64,000 nucleotides of DNA from Bradyrhizobium erythrophlei. GTDB lineage: Bacteria > Pseudomonadota > Alphaproteobacteria > Rhizobiales > Xanthobacteraceae. The stretch is taken from positions 5,427,001 through 5,491,000 of the forward strand of contig NZ_LT670818.1 of NCBI RefSeq assembly GCF_900129505.1, given 5' to 3'. Below, piece after piece: positions 1 to 8,990 of this stretch. The stretch's first letter is position 1. Each line of letters starts with the position of its first letter. The position numbers were made by a program, and so were the translations under genes. The notes beneath the pieces were generated by a model. That model was not told the origin of the DNA and ran no database searches. It was given only the letters and a program-made list of their open reading frames with translations.

Positions 1-462
1 AACCATGATGACATGATGGTGGCGGCGCTGCGGGATCCATCGAAGATGGCGGCATGGATGGGAAAGGGCGGCGACGCGGCGCTGGCCTCCTACGGCGGCG
101 ACCCTGCAGCGGTGCCGCCGGCTCATATCGACTGGCTCGATCGACTGCAACTGATGCATGTCGACGCGCACCGGGTCTACGTTCACGCCGGCGTCGATCC
201 CGGGATTCCATTGGGGCAGCAGCGCGAGGTGACGCTGCTGTGCAAGCGTTATCCCACAGAATTTTCAGACGGCTTCGGTGCGCTCCACGTCGTCCACGGC
301 CATGACAATCACCCCGACGGCCCGCTCCTGTACAAGGGCCGCACCAATCTGGATACGCTCGCCTGGCGCACGGGGCGGATGATGGTCGGGGTGTTCGATG
401 ATGACCGGCCGGGCGGGCCGATCGATTTTATCGAGGTGAAGCGATCGCCTGCCGGACGCTAG
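1..462 (+). CDS. Metallophosphoesterase (Ser/Thr phosphatase-like), 5' truncated by window edge
   Basis: The reading frame is open from base 1 and begins with NHDD, the second part of the GNH(D/E) metal-binding motif of calcineurin-like phosphoesterases, so the N-terminal half lies outside the window. Further on are YVHAGVDPG and HVVHGHDNH; the latter matches the C-terminal GH metal-ligand motif of this family. The protein ends in a short hydrophilic tail at a TAG stop. The family hydrolyses phosphoester bonds with a two-metal centre. The closest general type is a bacterial serine/threonine or diadenosine-tetraphosphate phosphatase; the substrate cannot be told from this half. An internal ATG at 13 is not the true start, because the conserved motif lies upstream of it. 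Confidence 0.85.
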   Translation, partial: NHDDMMVAALRDPSKMAAWMGKGGDAALASYGGDPAAVPPAHIDWLDRLQLMHVDAHRVYVHAGVDPGIPLGQQREVTLLCKRYPTEFSDGFGALHVVHGHDNHPDGPLLYKGRTNLDTLAWRTGRMMVGVFDDDRPGGPIDFIEVKRSPAGR

Positions 463-671
463 CCCGGCCGCGCCTCGTCAGATTGCCGTTGGATGCTGAT
501 CGAGTTTGCGACCGTCGGAACCACTCACGGGTGCAAATGGATGCCGGTGCGTTAACGGGTTGAGGAACAACGGCACTGGCAGCATAGCGGGGATACCAAT
601 TGAGATTTAGCTATCGATGTGGTCTACTGGTGCTGTTCCTCGGTACGCGTTTTTGTTGAGGAGTCTTGGTC

Positions 672-794
672 TTGCAAGGTATTCTGGCTGCCATTTTAGT
701 GGGCGTTATTGTTCTCATTTTGGGCAGGCTTCATAGCTATTATCTCGACGAGAACGAGAAGATCGCAAAAGGCTTGCGTAGATTCGATTGCTGA
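672..794 (+). CDS. Small predicted membrane protein (40 aa)
   Basis: A TTG codon at 672 lies 8 bases after a GAGGAG Shine-Dalgarno sequence (658-663). The frame gives one hydrophobic helix (about residues 3-18, GILAAILVGVIVLILG), then a charged tail with HSYYLDENEK and a basic C-terminus. This is a typical single-pass small membrane protein. It stands alone between the phosphatase and a second similar small ORF at 1013. No family is recognised, and the call rests on the ribosome binding site and the clean hydrophobic segment. Confidence 0.4.
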   Translation: MQGILAAILVGVIVLILGRLHSYYLDENEKIAKGLRRFDC

Positions 795-1012
795 ACTCGC
801 CTGTCGCGCGTGTGACCAATCGCCGATACCCTCAAGCGCATGCTGGTAACGTTGACCGGTTAGGTTAAGGCCCGCTTGGCATTGCGGGATCGCAATCCTC
901 TCTTATTATACCCGAAATATCCACTCGCGCGGCATTTGCAGTTGGTCCCTCAAATCGTCACTGGAATTTGGGTCGGGTGTGATTGGGCTAGGCGTATTTC
1001 GGGGAATATTTA

Positions 1013-1138
1013 ATGGGCTGGTTCCTGTTTCTGTTTTTAATCGTGATCGGCGTTCCGGTCTTTATGCGCGTCTACGAGCGGCGCCTCGATGTTCTGACCG
1101 GGCCCTGGATCGCAAACGAAACATCGCAAAATGAATGA
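1013..1138 (+). CDS. Small predicted membrane protein (41 aa), overlapping the next gene
   Basis: ATG at 1013 is preceded by CGGGGA about 8 bases upstream. The product starts with a strongly hydrophobic segment (MGWFLFLFLIVIGVPVF) followed by a charged cytoplasmic-type tail. Its TGA (1136-1138) lies inside the next gene, whose ATG is at 1131, so the two may be translationally coupled. No known family is recognised. The overlap and ribosome binding site argue for a real gene. Confidence 0.45.
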   Translation: MGWFLFLFLIVIGVPVFMRVYERRLDVLTGPWIANETSQNE

Positions 1139-1433
1139 TCCGGCGCACCACCTGCCGCGGCGTTATTTTGTCGACGAAAACGGTCGACGCGTTCTCATTG
1201 GTCTATCGATCGAGGAGACCTTTGAATTCGAAACCCTCGACAATTTGCCGGCAGTCAAGGAGGGCGGCGAGCGAGCCGCTTGGGAGGAAAACGGAAGCCC
1301 GACGACCACGCGGGAACGGCGCTGGCTGGAACTCTACGGCAAGCACGATCGGGCCTGGCGGCAATGGATGGTCGAAACCGAAGCGGACCGTCGCGTAAGT
1401 TTACCCTTTGTTAACCAACTTAGAGTGACCTAA
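1131..1433 (+). CDS. Conserved hypothetical protein (100 aa)
   Basis: This is a charged soluble protein rich in Glu and Arg (for example IGLSIEETFEFETLD and RRWLELYGKHDRAWRQWM) with no signal peptide or membrane segment. Its start overlaps the end of the small membrane-protein gene at 1013-1138, suggesting a two-gene unit. The C-terminal half, with several Trp residues and alternating charges, looks helical. I do not recognise a named domain. The function is unknown. Confidence 0.6.
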   Translation: MNDPAHHLPRRYFVDENGRRVLIGLSIEETFEFETLDNLPAVKEGGERAAWEENGSPTTTRERRWLELYGKHDRAWRQWMVETEADRRVSLPFVNQLRVT

Positions 1434-1480
1434 AGCCTGGATTGCGCCGATGACCGTGACTTTGGACCGGACATACCCCG

Positions 1481-1912
1481 ATGTTTCAGCTTTTTCTGCC
1501 GGCCCGCGCGCATAGTTATTTCAGGAGCAAGCTGGGCAACCAGCAATTTAAAGCCCGCTCGGCCGATCGCGACGCGGAAACCGATCAGTTGCGCGTTAGC
1601 TCCATTTTGGGGGCGATCGAAAACGCGCTTCACGCGGCGGAACTCGAACAATCTGGCCTCAACCGGCGGGTCGAAGACGTGCTGGCACGCGCAGCGGTAA
1701 CGATGGGCAACGGCACCGATGAATATCTGGAGCGCGAACCGCTCGACAGCCACCATCAAGACTTGTTCAGCGCCGAGATCTCCAACGGCCAACGGCGCCT
1801 GAAAGAACTCGCCACCGAGATCACGCATTTCAAGTTTATGAAGGCTGCAGTGCTGAGCAGGTTTCCGGACATTAGGCCGCCAGCGGCGAGCGATAGTCGC
1901 CGCGGTGCCTAA
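1481..1912 (+). CDS. Hypothetical protein (143 aa), helical
   Basis: This is a soluble, mostly helical protein with a charged middle (SILGAIENALHAAELEQSGLNRRVEDVLARAA) that could form a short coiled coil. A candidate start ATG at 1481 follows a short gap after the preceding gene. The opposite strand is also open over much of this length but reads as a compositional shadow. No domain is recognised and the exact start is uncertain. Confidence 0.5.
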   Translation: MFQLFLPARAHSYFRSKLGNQQFKARSADRDAETDQLRVSSILGAIENALHAAELEQSGLNRRVEDVLARAAVTMGNGTDEYLEREPLDSHHQDLFSAEISNGQRRLKELATEITHFKFMKAAVLSRFPDIRPPAASDSRRGA

Positions 1913-2040
1913 ATCGCGCCGCCGTCCATTCAGTCCCTCAGAATTCGTCGCTCCACTCCGTCTATGGAATTATTGACGAGGATGCGCGACGCGCATGTGA
2001 GGGCCGCAGATAGCCGGAAAGGGATCGAAAGCACGAACGA

Positions 2041-3360
2041 TCAGGGCGCGTTGCTTCGCGTGCGTCCGACGCTCTCGTATAGAAATCCGTGTCCAGTCAC
2101 TTCCTCGGGCCGATAGATGTTGCGGAGGTCGATAATGACAGGGCAAGCCATGGTTTGCTTCAGGCGCTCCAGATCGAGCGCACGGAACTGCTCCCATTCT
2201 GTCACGATAACCAAGGCATCGGCGCCCTCGGCACAGCTGTAAGGCCCGTCGCAATAGCTGATTTCCGGTAGTTCGGTCTTTGCCTGCTCCATGCCCTCCG
2301 GATCATAGGCTTGTATTTTCGCGCCCATATCCTGAAGCGCCGTGATAAGCGGGATCGAAGGCGACTCCCGCATATCGTCGGTATTCGGCTTGAAGGTCAG
2401 ACCGAGCACCCCGATTGTCTTGCCCCGCAGATTCCCACCGAACGCTAAAGCGACCTTCCGAGCCATTGCGCGCTTGCGGTTCTCGTTGACCGCGAGCACG
2501 GCTTCGACGATGCGCATCGGGGCTTCGTGGTCCTGCGCGGTTTTGATGAGTGCGCGGGTGTCCTTGGGAAAGCACGATCCTCCGAAACCCGGCCCGGCAT
2601 GGAGAAATTTCGAACCGATGCGATTGTCGAGACCAATGCCGCGCGCGATCTCCTGCACGTCTGCGCCGACCTTTTCGGCAAGATCAGCGATCTCGTTGAT
2701 GAAGGTGATCTTCGTGGCCAAAAAGGCGTTGGCAGCGTATTTGATGAGTTCCGCTGTGCGGCGGCCCGTGAACATGATCGGCGCCTGATTGAGATAGAGC
2801 GGCCGGTAGATCTCGGAGATAACCTTCCTTGCGCGTTCGTCGTCGGTGCCGACGACGATCCGATCGGGCAGCTTGAAGTCGCGGATGGCTGCGCCCTCGC
2901 GCAAAAATTCTGGATTGGAGGCGACAGCTACATCGGCGTTTGGATTCGCTTCGCGAATGATTCTCTCGACTTCGTCGCCGGTACCCACCGGTACTGTCGA
3001 CTTCGTAATGACCACGGTAAATCCATCCACGGCTGCCGCGATCTCACGCGATGCGGCGTACACATAACTCAAATCTGCGTGGCCATCGCCGCGGCGGGAC
3101 GGTGTTCCGACCGCGATGAACACGGCGTCCGCATCGCGCACCGGCGCATTCAGATCTGTATCGAAATCCAAGCGGCCGTTCTTTGTGTTGTTCTGGACAA
3201 GTCGATCAAGGTCCGGTTCGAAGATCGGGATTTTGCCATTCTGAAGTGCTGTAATCTTGGCGGCGTCCTTGTCGATGCATGTGACCTGATGACCAAAATC
3301 AGCAAAACAAGCCCCTGATACAAGACCAACGTATCCTGTTCCAACAACTGCGATGCGCAT
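2041..3360 (-). CDS. ugd: UDP-glucose 6-dehydrogenase
   Basis: The product oxidises UDP-glucose twice with NAD+ to give UDP-glucuronate, a precursor of exopolysaccharide and capsule. At 439 residues it has the usual family length. Visible motifs are the N-terminal Rossmann loop GTGYVGLVSG (residues 7-16), GTPS near 85-88, the STVPVGTG segment near 121-128 and the catalytic cysteine in GFGGSCFPKD (Cys263). The C-terminal UDP-binding domain includes GLTFKPNTDDMRESPS. The ATG is followed directly by the Rossmann strand, which fixes the start. The gene stands alone on the minus strand, and a long AT-rich stretch upstream probably holds its promoter. Confidence 0.96.
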   Translation of the reverse strand: MRIAVVGTGYVGLVSGACFADFGHQVTCIDKDAAKITALQNGKIPIFEPDLDRLVQNNTKNGRLDFDTDLNAPVRDADAVFIAVGTPSRRGDGHADLSYVYAASREIAAAVDGFTVVITKSTVPVGTGDEVERIIREANPNADVAVASNPEFLREGAAIRDFKLPDRIVVGTDDERARKVISEIYRPLYLNQAPIMFTGRRTAELIKYAANAFLATKITFINEIADLAEKVGADVQEIARGIGLDNRIGSKFLHAGPGFGGSCFPKDTRALIKTAQDHEAPMRIVEAVLAVNENRKRAMARKVALAFGGNLRGKTIGVLGLTFKPNTDDMRESPSIPLITALQDMGAKIQAYDPEGMEQAKTELPEISYCDGPYSCAEGADALVIVTEWEQFRALDLERLKQTMACPVIIDLRNIYRPEEVTGHGFLYESVGRTRSNAP

Positions 3361-3622
3361 TAACGCGTAGCTCCCTTAGTCTAGCCCTGTCTGGTGTTTC
3401 GTTGGTTGTTTAGTACGGCGGAACTTGATAGTCCATAAAGTCATTTAAATACCTGAATAATATGATTTAAAGGCGTTTTATTGCGATTTTTGATTAATTT
3501 TGGGGCTTAGTTGATCGTGACCGGATACGGCAAGTAATTTAGCAACACCCCCCGGCCGTTAGTCGGGCAGCGTAAACCGAAATCCGAGCCGCTGCCGGCC
3601 CACTCAGGAGGCTGCCGTCGGC
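3361..3622. other. AT-rich intergenic region upstream of ugd
   Basis: This stretch is clearly less GC-rich than its surroundings around 3420-3530, with runs such as TTTAAATACC and TAATATGATTTAAA. It lies directly upstream of the minus-strand ugd gene and is the likely promoter region. No coding frame or clear terminator was seen. Confidence 0.4.
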
Positions 3623-3869
3623 GTGCGAGAGGCATCGATGTCGCTCACAAAGAGAACCAGAACGGCAGCCGAACTGGCGCAGACGATCGTGACCGATCCA
3701 GCTGCATCTGCCGCGCGAAGACTTCGCCGCGACGGTCTATGGCGCCGCGCTGTGGCGCGCGTTGCTTACCATTACGCCGGCTGCAGGCATGGTGCCCAAT
3801 CCCCAGGAGTGGCGCGACCCCACTGAAGAGCTCGCGGAGCGACTGCCGGGTTTGCGGGGCGCGCGTTAA
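3623..3869 (+). pseudogene. Possible frameshifted small gene
   Basis: One frame from the start at 3623 reads a plausible N-terminus (TKRTRTAAELAQTIV), then turns low-complexity and Arg-rich. A second frame, open from 3693 to TAA at 3867-3869, reads a sensible continuation (LHLPREDFAATVYGAALWR, then NPQEWRDPTEELAERLPG). Joining the two needs one frame change near 3690. The gene is therefore either a decayed or frameshifted small ORF or a sequence error. The protein family is not recognised. Confidence 0.35.
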
Positions 3870-4002
3870 GCTTGATCATTCAGCTTAACGGCGAGCTTTC
3901 GTTGAAGAAAGGTCAGAGCTAGGCTTGCCTTGGGCGACGCCACAGGCAAATCGGTTTCCATTCGCTTGCGGTGCTTTTCGTCCCGATGGAGCGCAGACAC
4001 CG

Positions 4003-4263
4003 ATGGCTGAACGGCGGCAGGTTGACAGGATCAAGACGGCGAACGGCACGCTGATCTTTTCCGACAGGCAGCGTGGGGTGCGCTCCTGTGCGGTGCGCGA
4101 CATCAGCGATGCCGGCGTCGGGCTTCGGCTCAATGACCGGGATGTCATCACCCCGATTTTCAAGATGACACTGGACAATTTCAGGAACGTCCGGACCTGC
4201 CAGGTGATCTGGTCGCGCGGCCGCTACGTCGGCGCAACCTTCGACGCGGACACCGAGCGCTAG
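4003..4263 (+). CDS. PilZ-domain protein (86 aa)
   Basis: PilZ domains bind cyclic di-GMP and change motility or polysaccharide output. The sequence carries RRQVDR near the N-terminus, matching the RxxxR element, and VRDISDAGVGLRL, matching the (D/N)xSxxG element. The rest fits the six-strand barrel (FRNVRTCQVIWSRGRYVGATF). A TTG 78 bases upstream would extend the protein, but ATG 4003 starts right before the conserved motif and gives the usual short single-domain length. It stands alone between decayed sequences. Confidence 0.8.
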   Translation: MAERRQVDRIKTANGTLIFSDRQRGVRSCAVRDISDAGVGLRLNDRDVITPIFKMTLDNFRNVRTCQVIWSRGRYVGATFDADTER

Positions 4264-4298
4264 TGTCCTGAACCAAAAGTTCGTGCCATTTTAGGCCT

Positions 4299-4490
4299 TT
4301 TTTGCATGGCGCTGAGAAGCCGGTGCGAGCCGATCGCATTGTAATCGTAATATTTCAGCAGGCCGGTGACCGATTCCCGGACTGACTTCAGGCCGGCGAA
4401 ATGCATGACGGCGGTACACCCGTATTGGGTCAGAACGTGCTCGAGGGCTGCTTGGGCGCGGTTACCGCCATCGACGAAAACCAGCGACTT
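4299..4490 (-). pseudogene. galE: galE (UDP-glucose 4-epimerase) internal fragment
   Basis: About 64 residues on the minus strand match the middle of the NAD-binding half of GalE: LVFVDGG, then GCTAVMHFAGLKSV, then LLKYYDYNAIGSHRLLSAM. The usual AVGES reads SVRES, and neither the N-terminal GxxGxxG loop nor the catalytic YxxxK region is present nearby. Both ends run into unrelated sequence. It is a gene remnant; the intact galE must be elsewhere if present. Confidence 0.65.
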
Positions 4491-4515
4491 GCCACAAATC
4501 GTTTGGACGCGTGGG

Positions 4516-4869
4516 CTAGCCGGCGCGCCTGATCTGCGTCCGCAACACCAGCTGTGCCAGCTGACCAATGCCGATCCCGCAGACGCCGCCTGCCGCCTTC
4601 ACCAGCGCATCGAACAGGCGGGCATGGCGGTCGGGTGTCAGCAGTTGCAGAGCTTCAAGCCCGAACGCGCTGGTCAATATGAGGGCGGCCACCAGGAATA
4701 CGCGCTTGGGATAGGCCAGTCCGAACGCGAGTCCGACCAGGGCAAAAGCCGCGAAATGTTCGTGGTGCGGGCCCGCTACGACGGGACGGTCGTCGATCGG
4801 GGACAACGTCGCGTAGACGATGAAGGCGAGCGCGAGCCAGCCGGCTATGGCGGATACCCTTTGAACCAT
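4516..4869 (-). CDS. VanZ-like membrane protein
   Basis: The product has about 117 residues with three hydrophobic segments (near 6-22, 38-52 and 58-78) and a final amphipathic helix. The pattern of an N-terminal helix, ATLSPIDDRP, HHEHFAAFALVGLAFGLAYP and then ALQLLTPDRHARLFDALVKAAGG matches the VanZ-like family of small integral membrane proteins. The ATG at 4869 is chosen because upstream in-frame sequence is not hydrophobic or conserved in style. The role is unknown; VanZ itself affects teicoplanin resistance, which does not transfer to this protein. Confidence 0.7.
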   Translation of the reverse strand: MVQRVSAIAGWLALAFIVYATLSPIDDRPVVAGPHHEHFAAFALVGLAFGLAYPKRVFLVAALILTSAFGLEALQLLTPDRHARLFDALVKAAGGVCGIGIGQLAQLVLRTQIRRAG

Positions 4870-5162
4870 CCCCGCTAGATAGGCTACTACGCCACTGATC
4901 TCAACCTGTTCGCGGCCGCACGAAATGGCTCGATGGCGCGGTTGTTGAACATCGTTAACCCCCCGGGGCGTTCTAGCCCCGAGGGTGGCGCCCGTTTGCA
5001 CCGATTCAGGCGCTTCGGTGGCCGGTGCGCCGGCTGGCCGAAAGGCGAGTCAAAACGCCCATGACGAAAAAGTAACATTGCGGTATGTGCCTGTTCATAG
5101 CCCGTTCACGCCGGCAGGGATCAACTTGACGGAACTCGTACAGCTCTCATGCGGAGGCCAAT

Positions 5163-5834
5163 GTGCGCCTGCTCGTCGTTGAAGATGATCCCGATCTCAA
5201 TCGCCAGCTCACCACGGCGCTGAGCGACGCGGGCTATGTGGTCGACCGCGCGTTCGACGGCGAGGAAGGGCACTATCTCGGTGACAGCGAACCCTACGAC
5301 GCGGTCGTCCTCGACATCGGGCTGCCGAAAATGGACGGCATTTCGGTGCTGGAAGCGTGGCGCCGCAACGGGCGCACGATGCCGGTGCTGATCCTCACGG
5401 CGCGTGACCGCTGGAGCGACAAGGTGCAGGGCTTCGACGCCGGCGCCGACGACTACGTTGCAAAGCCGTTTCATCTCGAGGAAGTCCTGGCCCGGATCCG
5501 CGCACTGTTGCGCCGCTCTACCGGCCACGCCCAGTCCGAGCTGACCTGCGGCCCGGTTTCGCTGGATACCCGCACCGGGCGGGTCAGCGTATCCGGCAAT
5601 CCGATCAAGATGACCTCGCACGAGTACCGGCTCCTGGCCTATCTCATGCATCACACCGGGCGCGTGGTGTCGCGCACCGAACTGGTCGAGCATCTCTACG
5701 ACCAGGACTTCGACCGCGACTCCAATACCATCGAAGTGTTCGTCGGCCGCATCCGCAAGAAACTCGACGTCGACATCATCCAGACGGTACGGGGCCTCGG
5801 CTACCTGCTGACGCCGCCGTCGCCTCCGAACTGA
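5163..5834 (+). CDS. OmpR-family response regulator (FeuP-like)
   Basis: The product has an N-terminal receiver domain (acidic pair ED at residues 7-8, phospho-acceptor Asp51 in VVLDIGLPKMDG, Lys in AKPF) and a C-terminal winged-helix DNA-binding domain ending in the TVRGLGYLL motif. The start is GTG 5163, seven bases downstream of GGAGG. The kinase gene follows at 5961, so the pair forms a two-component system. Sequence style resembles FeuP of rhizobia, where it controls cyclic glucan export and related outputs; that assignment is inference. Confidence 0.93.
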   Translation: MRLLVVEDDPDLNRQLTTALSDAGYVVDRAFDGEEGHYLGDSEPYDAVVLDIGLPKMDGISVLEAWRRNGRTMPVLILTARDRWSDKVQGFDAGADDYVAKPFHLEEVLARIRALLRRSTGHAQSELTCGPVSLDTRTGRVSVSGNPIKMTSHEYRLLAYLMHHTGRVVSRTELVEHLYDQDFDRDSNTIEVFVGRIRKKLDVDIIQTVRGLGYLLTPPSPPN

Positions 5835-5960
5835 CCGGCCGATCAAGGGTGTTGATCGGGCAGCCTTCTTGCTCTTTGGTGCGGGCATGATCTCGTCCGG
5901 TCAGCGGCATCCATTCGGCGGGCCTTCGTCCGGGGAGATGCGTTTTAGGATCCCGCTTTG

Positions 5961-7337
5961 ATGCGCGCCAGCTCGCTCGCCACCCGGCTGTTTCTGTCCG
6001 CGACCGCCTGGGTGGTGGTGATCCTGCTCATCACCGGGATCGTACTGTCGTCGGTGTACCGCGCCGCCACCGAACGCGCCTTCGACCGGCGCCTCAACCT
6101 CTATCTTCGCACGCTGATCGCCGAAGTCGCGACGCCCGACGAGCCGCCCGACCACCAGTTCCAGTCGCTGGGCGAGCCGTTGTTCGAGCTGCCGCTGTCC
6201 GGCTGGTACTGGCAGATCACCCGCACCGACTCCGAAAAGCCCGACATCCGCGCCTCGCGCTCGCTATGGGACAAAAAGCTGCCGAAACTCGAAGAGCAGG
6301 GCGCCGACCTGACCGCCGCCGGCATCCGGCTCGGCTATGTCGAAGGTCCCGAGGGCCAGAGCTTGAGGATGGTGGAACGGCCGGTCGATCTCGGCGCCGA
6401 CGGCAAGTTCCTGGTCAGCGTGGCCGGCGACGCCAGCGAGATTTTCGACGAAACGCGCAGCTTCGACTACTATCTCGGCGGCACCTTCGCCGCGCTGACG
6501 ATCGTGCTGGTTCTGACCACGATCTTCCAGGTCCGCTTCGGCCTGGCGCCGCTGAAACGCATTTCGGAATCGATCGCCGATATCCGGTCCGGCCGCGCCG
6601 AGCGGCTGGAGGGCGAATTTCCGGTCGAGATCGCGCCGCTGGCGCGCGAGACCAACGCGCTGATCGACGCCAACCGCGAGATCGTCGAGCGCGCGCGCAC
6701 CCATGTCGGCAATCTCGCGCACGCCATCAAGACGCCGTTGTCCGTCATCGTCAACGAGGCCTCCGCGCACGGCGCCGATCCGTTCGCGAACAAGGTCCTC
6801 GAGCAGGCGGACGTGATGCGCGACCAGGTCACCCATCATTTGGAGCGTGCCCGCATCGCGGCACGGCTCACCATCATCGGCACGGTTACCGAAGTCGCGC
6901 CGGCGATCGAGGCGCTGCGCCGGACCATGGAAAAGATCCATCGTCATCGCGGCATCGCCATCACGGTCGACGCAGACCCGAGGGCGAAGTTCCGGGGCGA
7001 GCGGCAGGATCTCGAGGAGATGGCCGGCAACCTGGTCGACAACGCCTGCAAATGGGCGGCTTCGCAGGTCTTCATCGAGGTGCTGGTGGAGCAGCCCGCC
7101 GAACCCCGCGCCGGCCCGATGCTGCGGATCATCGTCGACGACGACGGGCGCGGGCTGTCGGCGGCGGAGCGCGCCCAGGTCTCGCGCCGTGGCCAGCGGC
7201 TGGACGAGTCCAAGCCCGGCTCCGGCCTTGGACTGTCGATCGTGGTCGATCTCGCCGCACTCTATGGCGGCAGCCTGAGCCTCGGCAGTGCCCCTATCGG
7301 CGGTTTGCGGGCGGAATTGGTACTGCCGGGGGTTTGA
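5961..7337 (+). CDS. Sensor histidine kinase (FeuQ-like), partner of the upstream regulator
   Basis: This is an inner-membrane kinase with two membrane helices (about residues 10-32 and 172-190) flanking a periplasmic sensor region. A HAMP-like linker follows, then the phospho-acceptor His (about 254, in NLAHAIKTPLSV), and an HATPase domain with N-box DNACKWA, G1 DDDGRGL and G2 GSGLGLSIV. The H-box form HAIKTPL is that of PhoQ-type kinases. The ATG at 5961 follows a TTG codon; either could serve as start. It lies 126 bases behind the response regulator. Confidence 0.92.
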   Translation: MRASSLATRLFLSATAWVVVILLITGIVLSSVYRAATERAFDRRLNLYLRTLIAEVATPDEPPDHQFQSLGEPLFELPLSGWYWQITRTDSEKPDIRASRSLWDKKLPKLEEQGADLTAAGIRLGYVEGPEGQSLRMVERPVDLGADGKFLVSVAGDASEIFDETRSFDYYLGGTFAALTIVLVLTTIFQVRFGLAPLKRISESIADIRSGRAERLEGEFPVEIAPLARETNALIDANREIVERARTHVGNLAHAIKTPLSVIVNEASAHGADPFANKVLEQADVMRDQVTHHLERARIAARLTIIGTVTEVAPAIEALRRTMEKIHRHRGIAITVDADPRAKFRGERQDLEEMAGNLVDNACKWAASQVFIEVLVEQPAEPRAGPMLRIIVDDDGRGLSAAERAQVSRRGQRLDESKPGSGLGLSIVVDLAALYGGSLSLGSAPIGGLRAELVLPGV

Positions 7338-7453
7338 ATGCGGCCGGACGAGCCCGTCGGGATTGTTCCTAAACGACTTCTTAACGGGGGCGCTTCTATG
7401 ATGATCGGTGGATGGTTTTGCCGTCCTCCGACACAAGCACGCCTACCGGACGC

Positions 7454-8890
7454 ATGAGCCAGACATCGATCGAGCGGCTGAGGGATTATCTCGCACAGCT
7501 TCCGCCGCAGTCGCAGGCGCTGCTGATGCGGGAGTTCGAGCGCGCCATCGAACGCGGCGAGGAGACCACGATCGCCACGCTGGTGCTCGAACAGTTGCGT
7601 CGCGTGGTCCGAGGTCCGGAGCCTGCCGCCCCGAAACCCGAGGAAGTCGAAGATCGGGTGGAAGGTGTCAGGCGGCGCAGCGGCGAGGCAGCGCGCCTGG
7701 TGTACCGCCCATTGGATCCATTTCTTGTCGGAGGCAATTCGACGCGGCCGGGCCAGGTTCGTCGCTCATCGCTGTTGCCGGTATGGCAGTGGCTGGCCCG
7801 CGACGGCGCGCCCGAGCAGGTGCGTGAATATGAAGCGACGCTGGAGCGGTCATTCCAAACGGGTAGTTCGCACGAGGTGGAAGCGTCCGTCCGAAAATTG
7901 CAACTCGCCGCCGCAGACGTCATTCTCAAGATCGCTGGCCCGTCGCCCGGCGGCGACAAGCAGCGCGCGCTGTCGCGGGTTGGCGCGCCCAATGTGATCG
8001 AGGATTTACTGCCGATCGGTGCCGTCCTTCAGGCCCGCGAGGGGCTCGACAACTTGAACGGCAGGCTGCCCAGTCAGTTGCGGGTTTTCGCAGATTCGCA
8101 GATCGCCTCGGTCAGTTCAGCTCTTAACGCTCCCTCGCTGCAAACCCCGCAAGTGCTGCCCTTCGCGTTGTCGCTGATCATGCAGCGATTGTCGGCGCCA
8201 TGGCAGATTATCCGCCTCGCCATCAAAATGGCGGCGTCCGACGACGAAATCCGCGTTGCTGCAACTCCTTACGGAATTGCCGTCACCATCGCGCTTCACG
8301 ATCTGTCCAGCCTGGCCGCCGACTTGCGGATGGATATCAAGCGCGGCCATTTCGACAACGTCGCCGAGCAGCTCAAGATTCTCCATGACGGCGTTCGTGG
8401 CTTGCGGACCGAACTCGATCTGCGCAATGATTCCGCCTGGGGCCGGCAACTGACTTCGATTCGGGCCGACATTTCCAACTCCCTGCAATCGGAAATCGAC
8501 AGCGTGCCGGGTCGGGTACGGCGCATCCTGCGTCAGCGCTCTGACAAGGACATCCCGTCCGCCCCCAGGATCGACGCCGGCGAGGTCGACGAAGCCGCCG
8601 CCTTGATCGATTTCGTCGCGGTGTGCCGCACCTATGCCAGCGAGCTCGCGATCAACGAGGTCACGCTGCGGACCTATTCGGACCTGCAGCAATATGTCGA
8701 ACATTCCACCGAAGCGCTGGTGCAATCGCTGCGTGGCGGCGACGCCAAGGCGCGTGCCTACCGGCAGGCGCAGGTCGCCGCGGCAATCCGCTTCTGCGAC
8801 GTCTTGTTCGGCCATGACTACGCGCAGTTGATGAGCCGCGCGGCTGAAAATGCGGTGACGGGCGAGCGCAAGCCTTCGCGAGCCGGCTGA
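7454..8890 (+). CDS. Conserved hypothetical protein (about 478 aa)
   Basis: This is a long soluble, largely helical protein with no signal peptide or membrane span. It opens with MSQTSIERLRDYLAQLPPQ and is rich in Leu, Arg and Ala throughout; the centre (LRMDIKRGHFDNVAEQLKIL) suggests paired helices. An in-frame ATG at 7412 would add 14 residues, but 7454 begins the regular sequence. It sits between a two-component pair and the ccm genes on the same strand. I do not recognise a family. Confidence 0.7.
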   Translation: MSQTSIERLRDYLAQLPPQSQALLMREFERAIERGEETTIATLVLEQLRRVVRGPEPAAPKPEEVEDRVEGVRRRSGEAARLVYRPLDPFLVGGNSTRPGQVRRSSLLPVWQWLARDGAPEQVREYEATLERSFQTGSSHEVEASVRKLQLAAADVILKIAGPSPGGDKQRALSRVGAPNVIEDLLPIGAVLQAREGLDNLNGRLPSQLRVFADSQIASVSSALNAPSLQTPQVLPFALSLIMQRLSAPWQIIRLAIKMAASDDEIRVAATPYGIAVTIALHDLSSLAADLRMDIKRGHFDNVAEQLKILHDGVRGLRTELDLRNDSAWGRQLTSIRADISNSLQSEIDSVPGRVRRILRQRSDKDIPSAPRIDAGEVDEAAALIDFVAVCRTYASELAINEVTLRTYSDLQQYVEHSTEALVQSLRGGDAKARAYRQAQVAAAIRFCDVLFGHDYAQLMSRAAENAVTGERKPSRAG

Positions 8891-8990
8891 AAATAGTGCA
8901 GCGCCCTGATCACAATTTATAGTTGACATCGATCGGCGAGGGAACATACCGTTTTGGCGCGAACCCGATCATTACTTTTGTGATTTTGAA

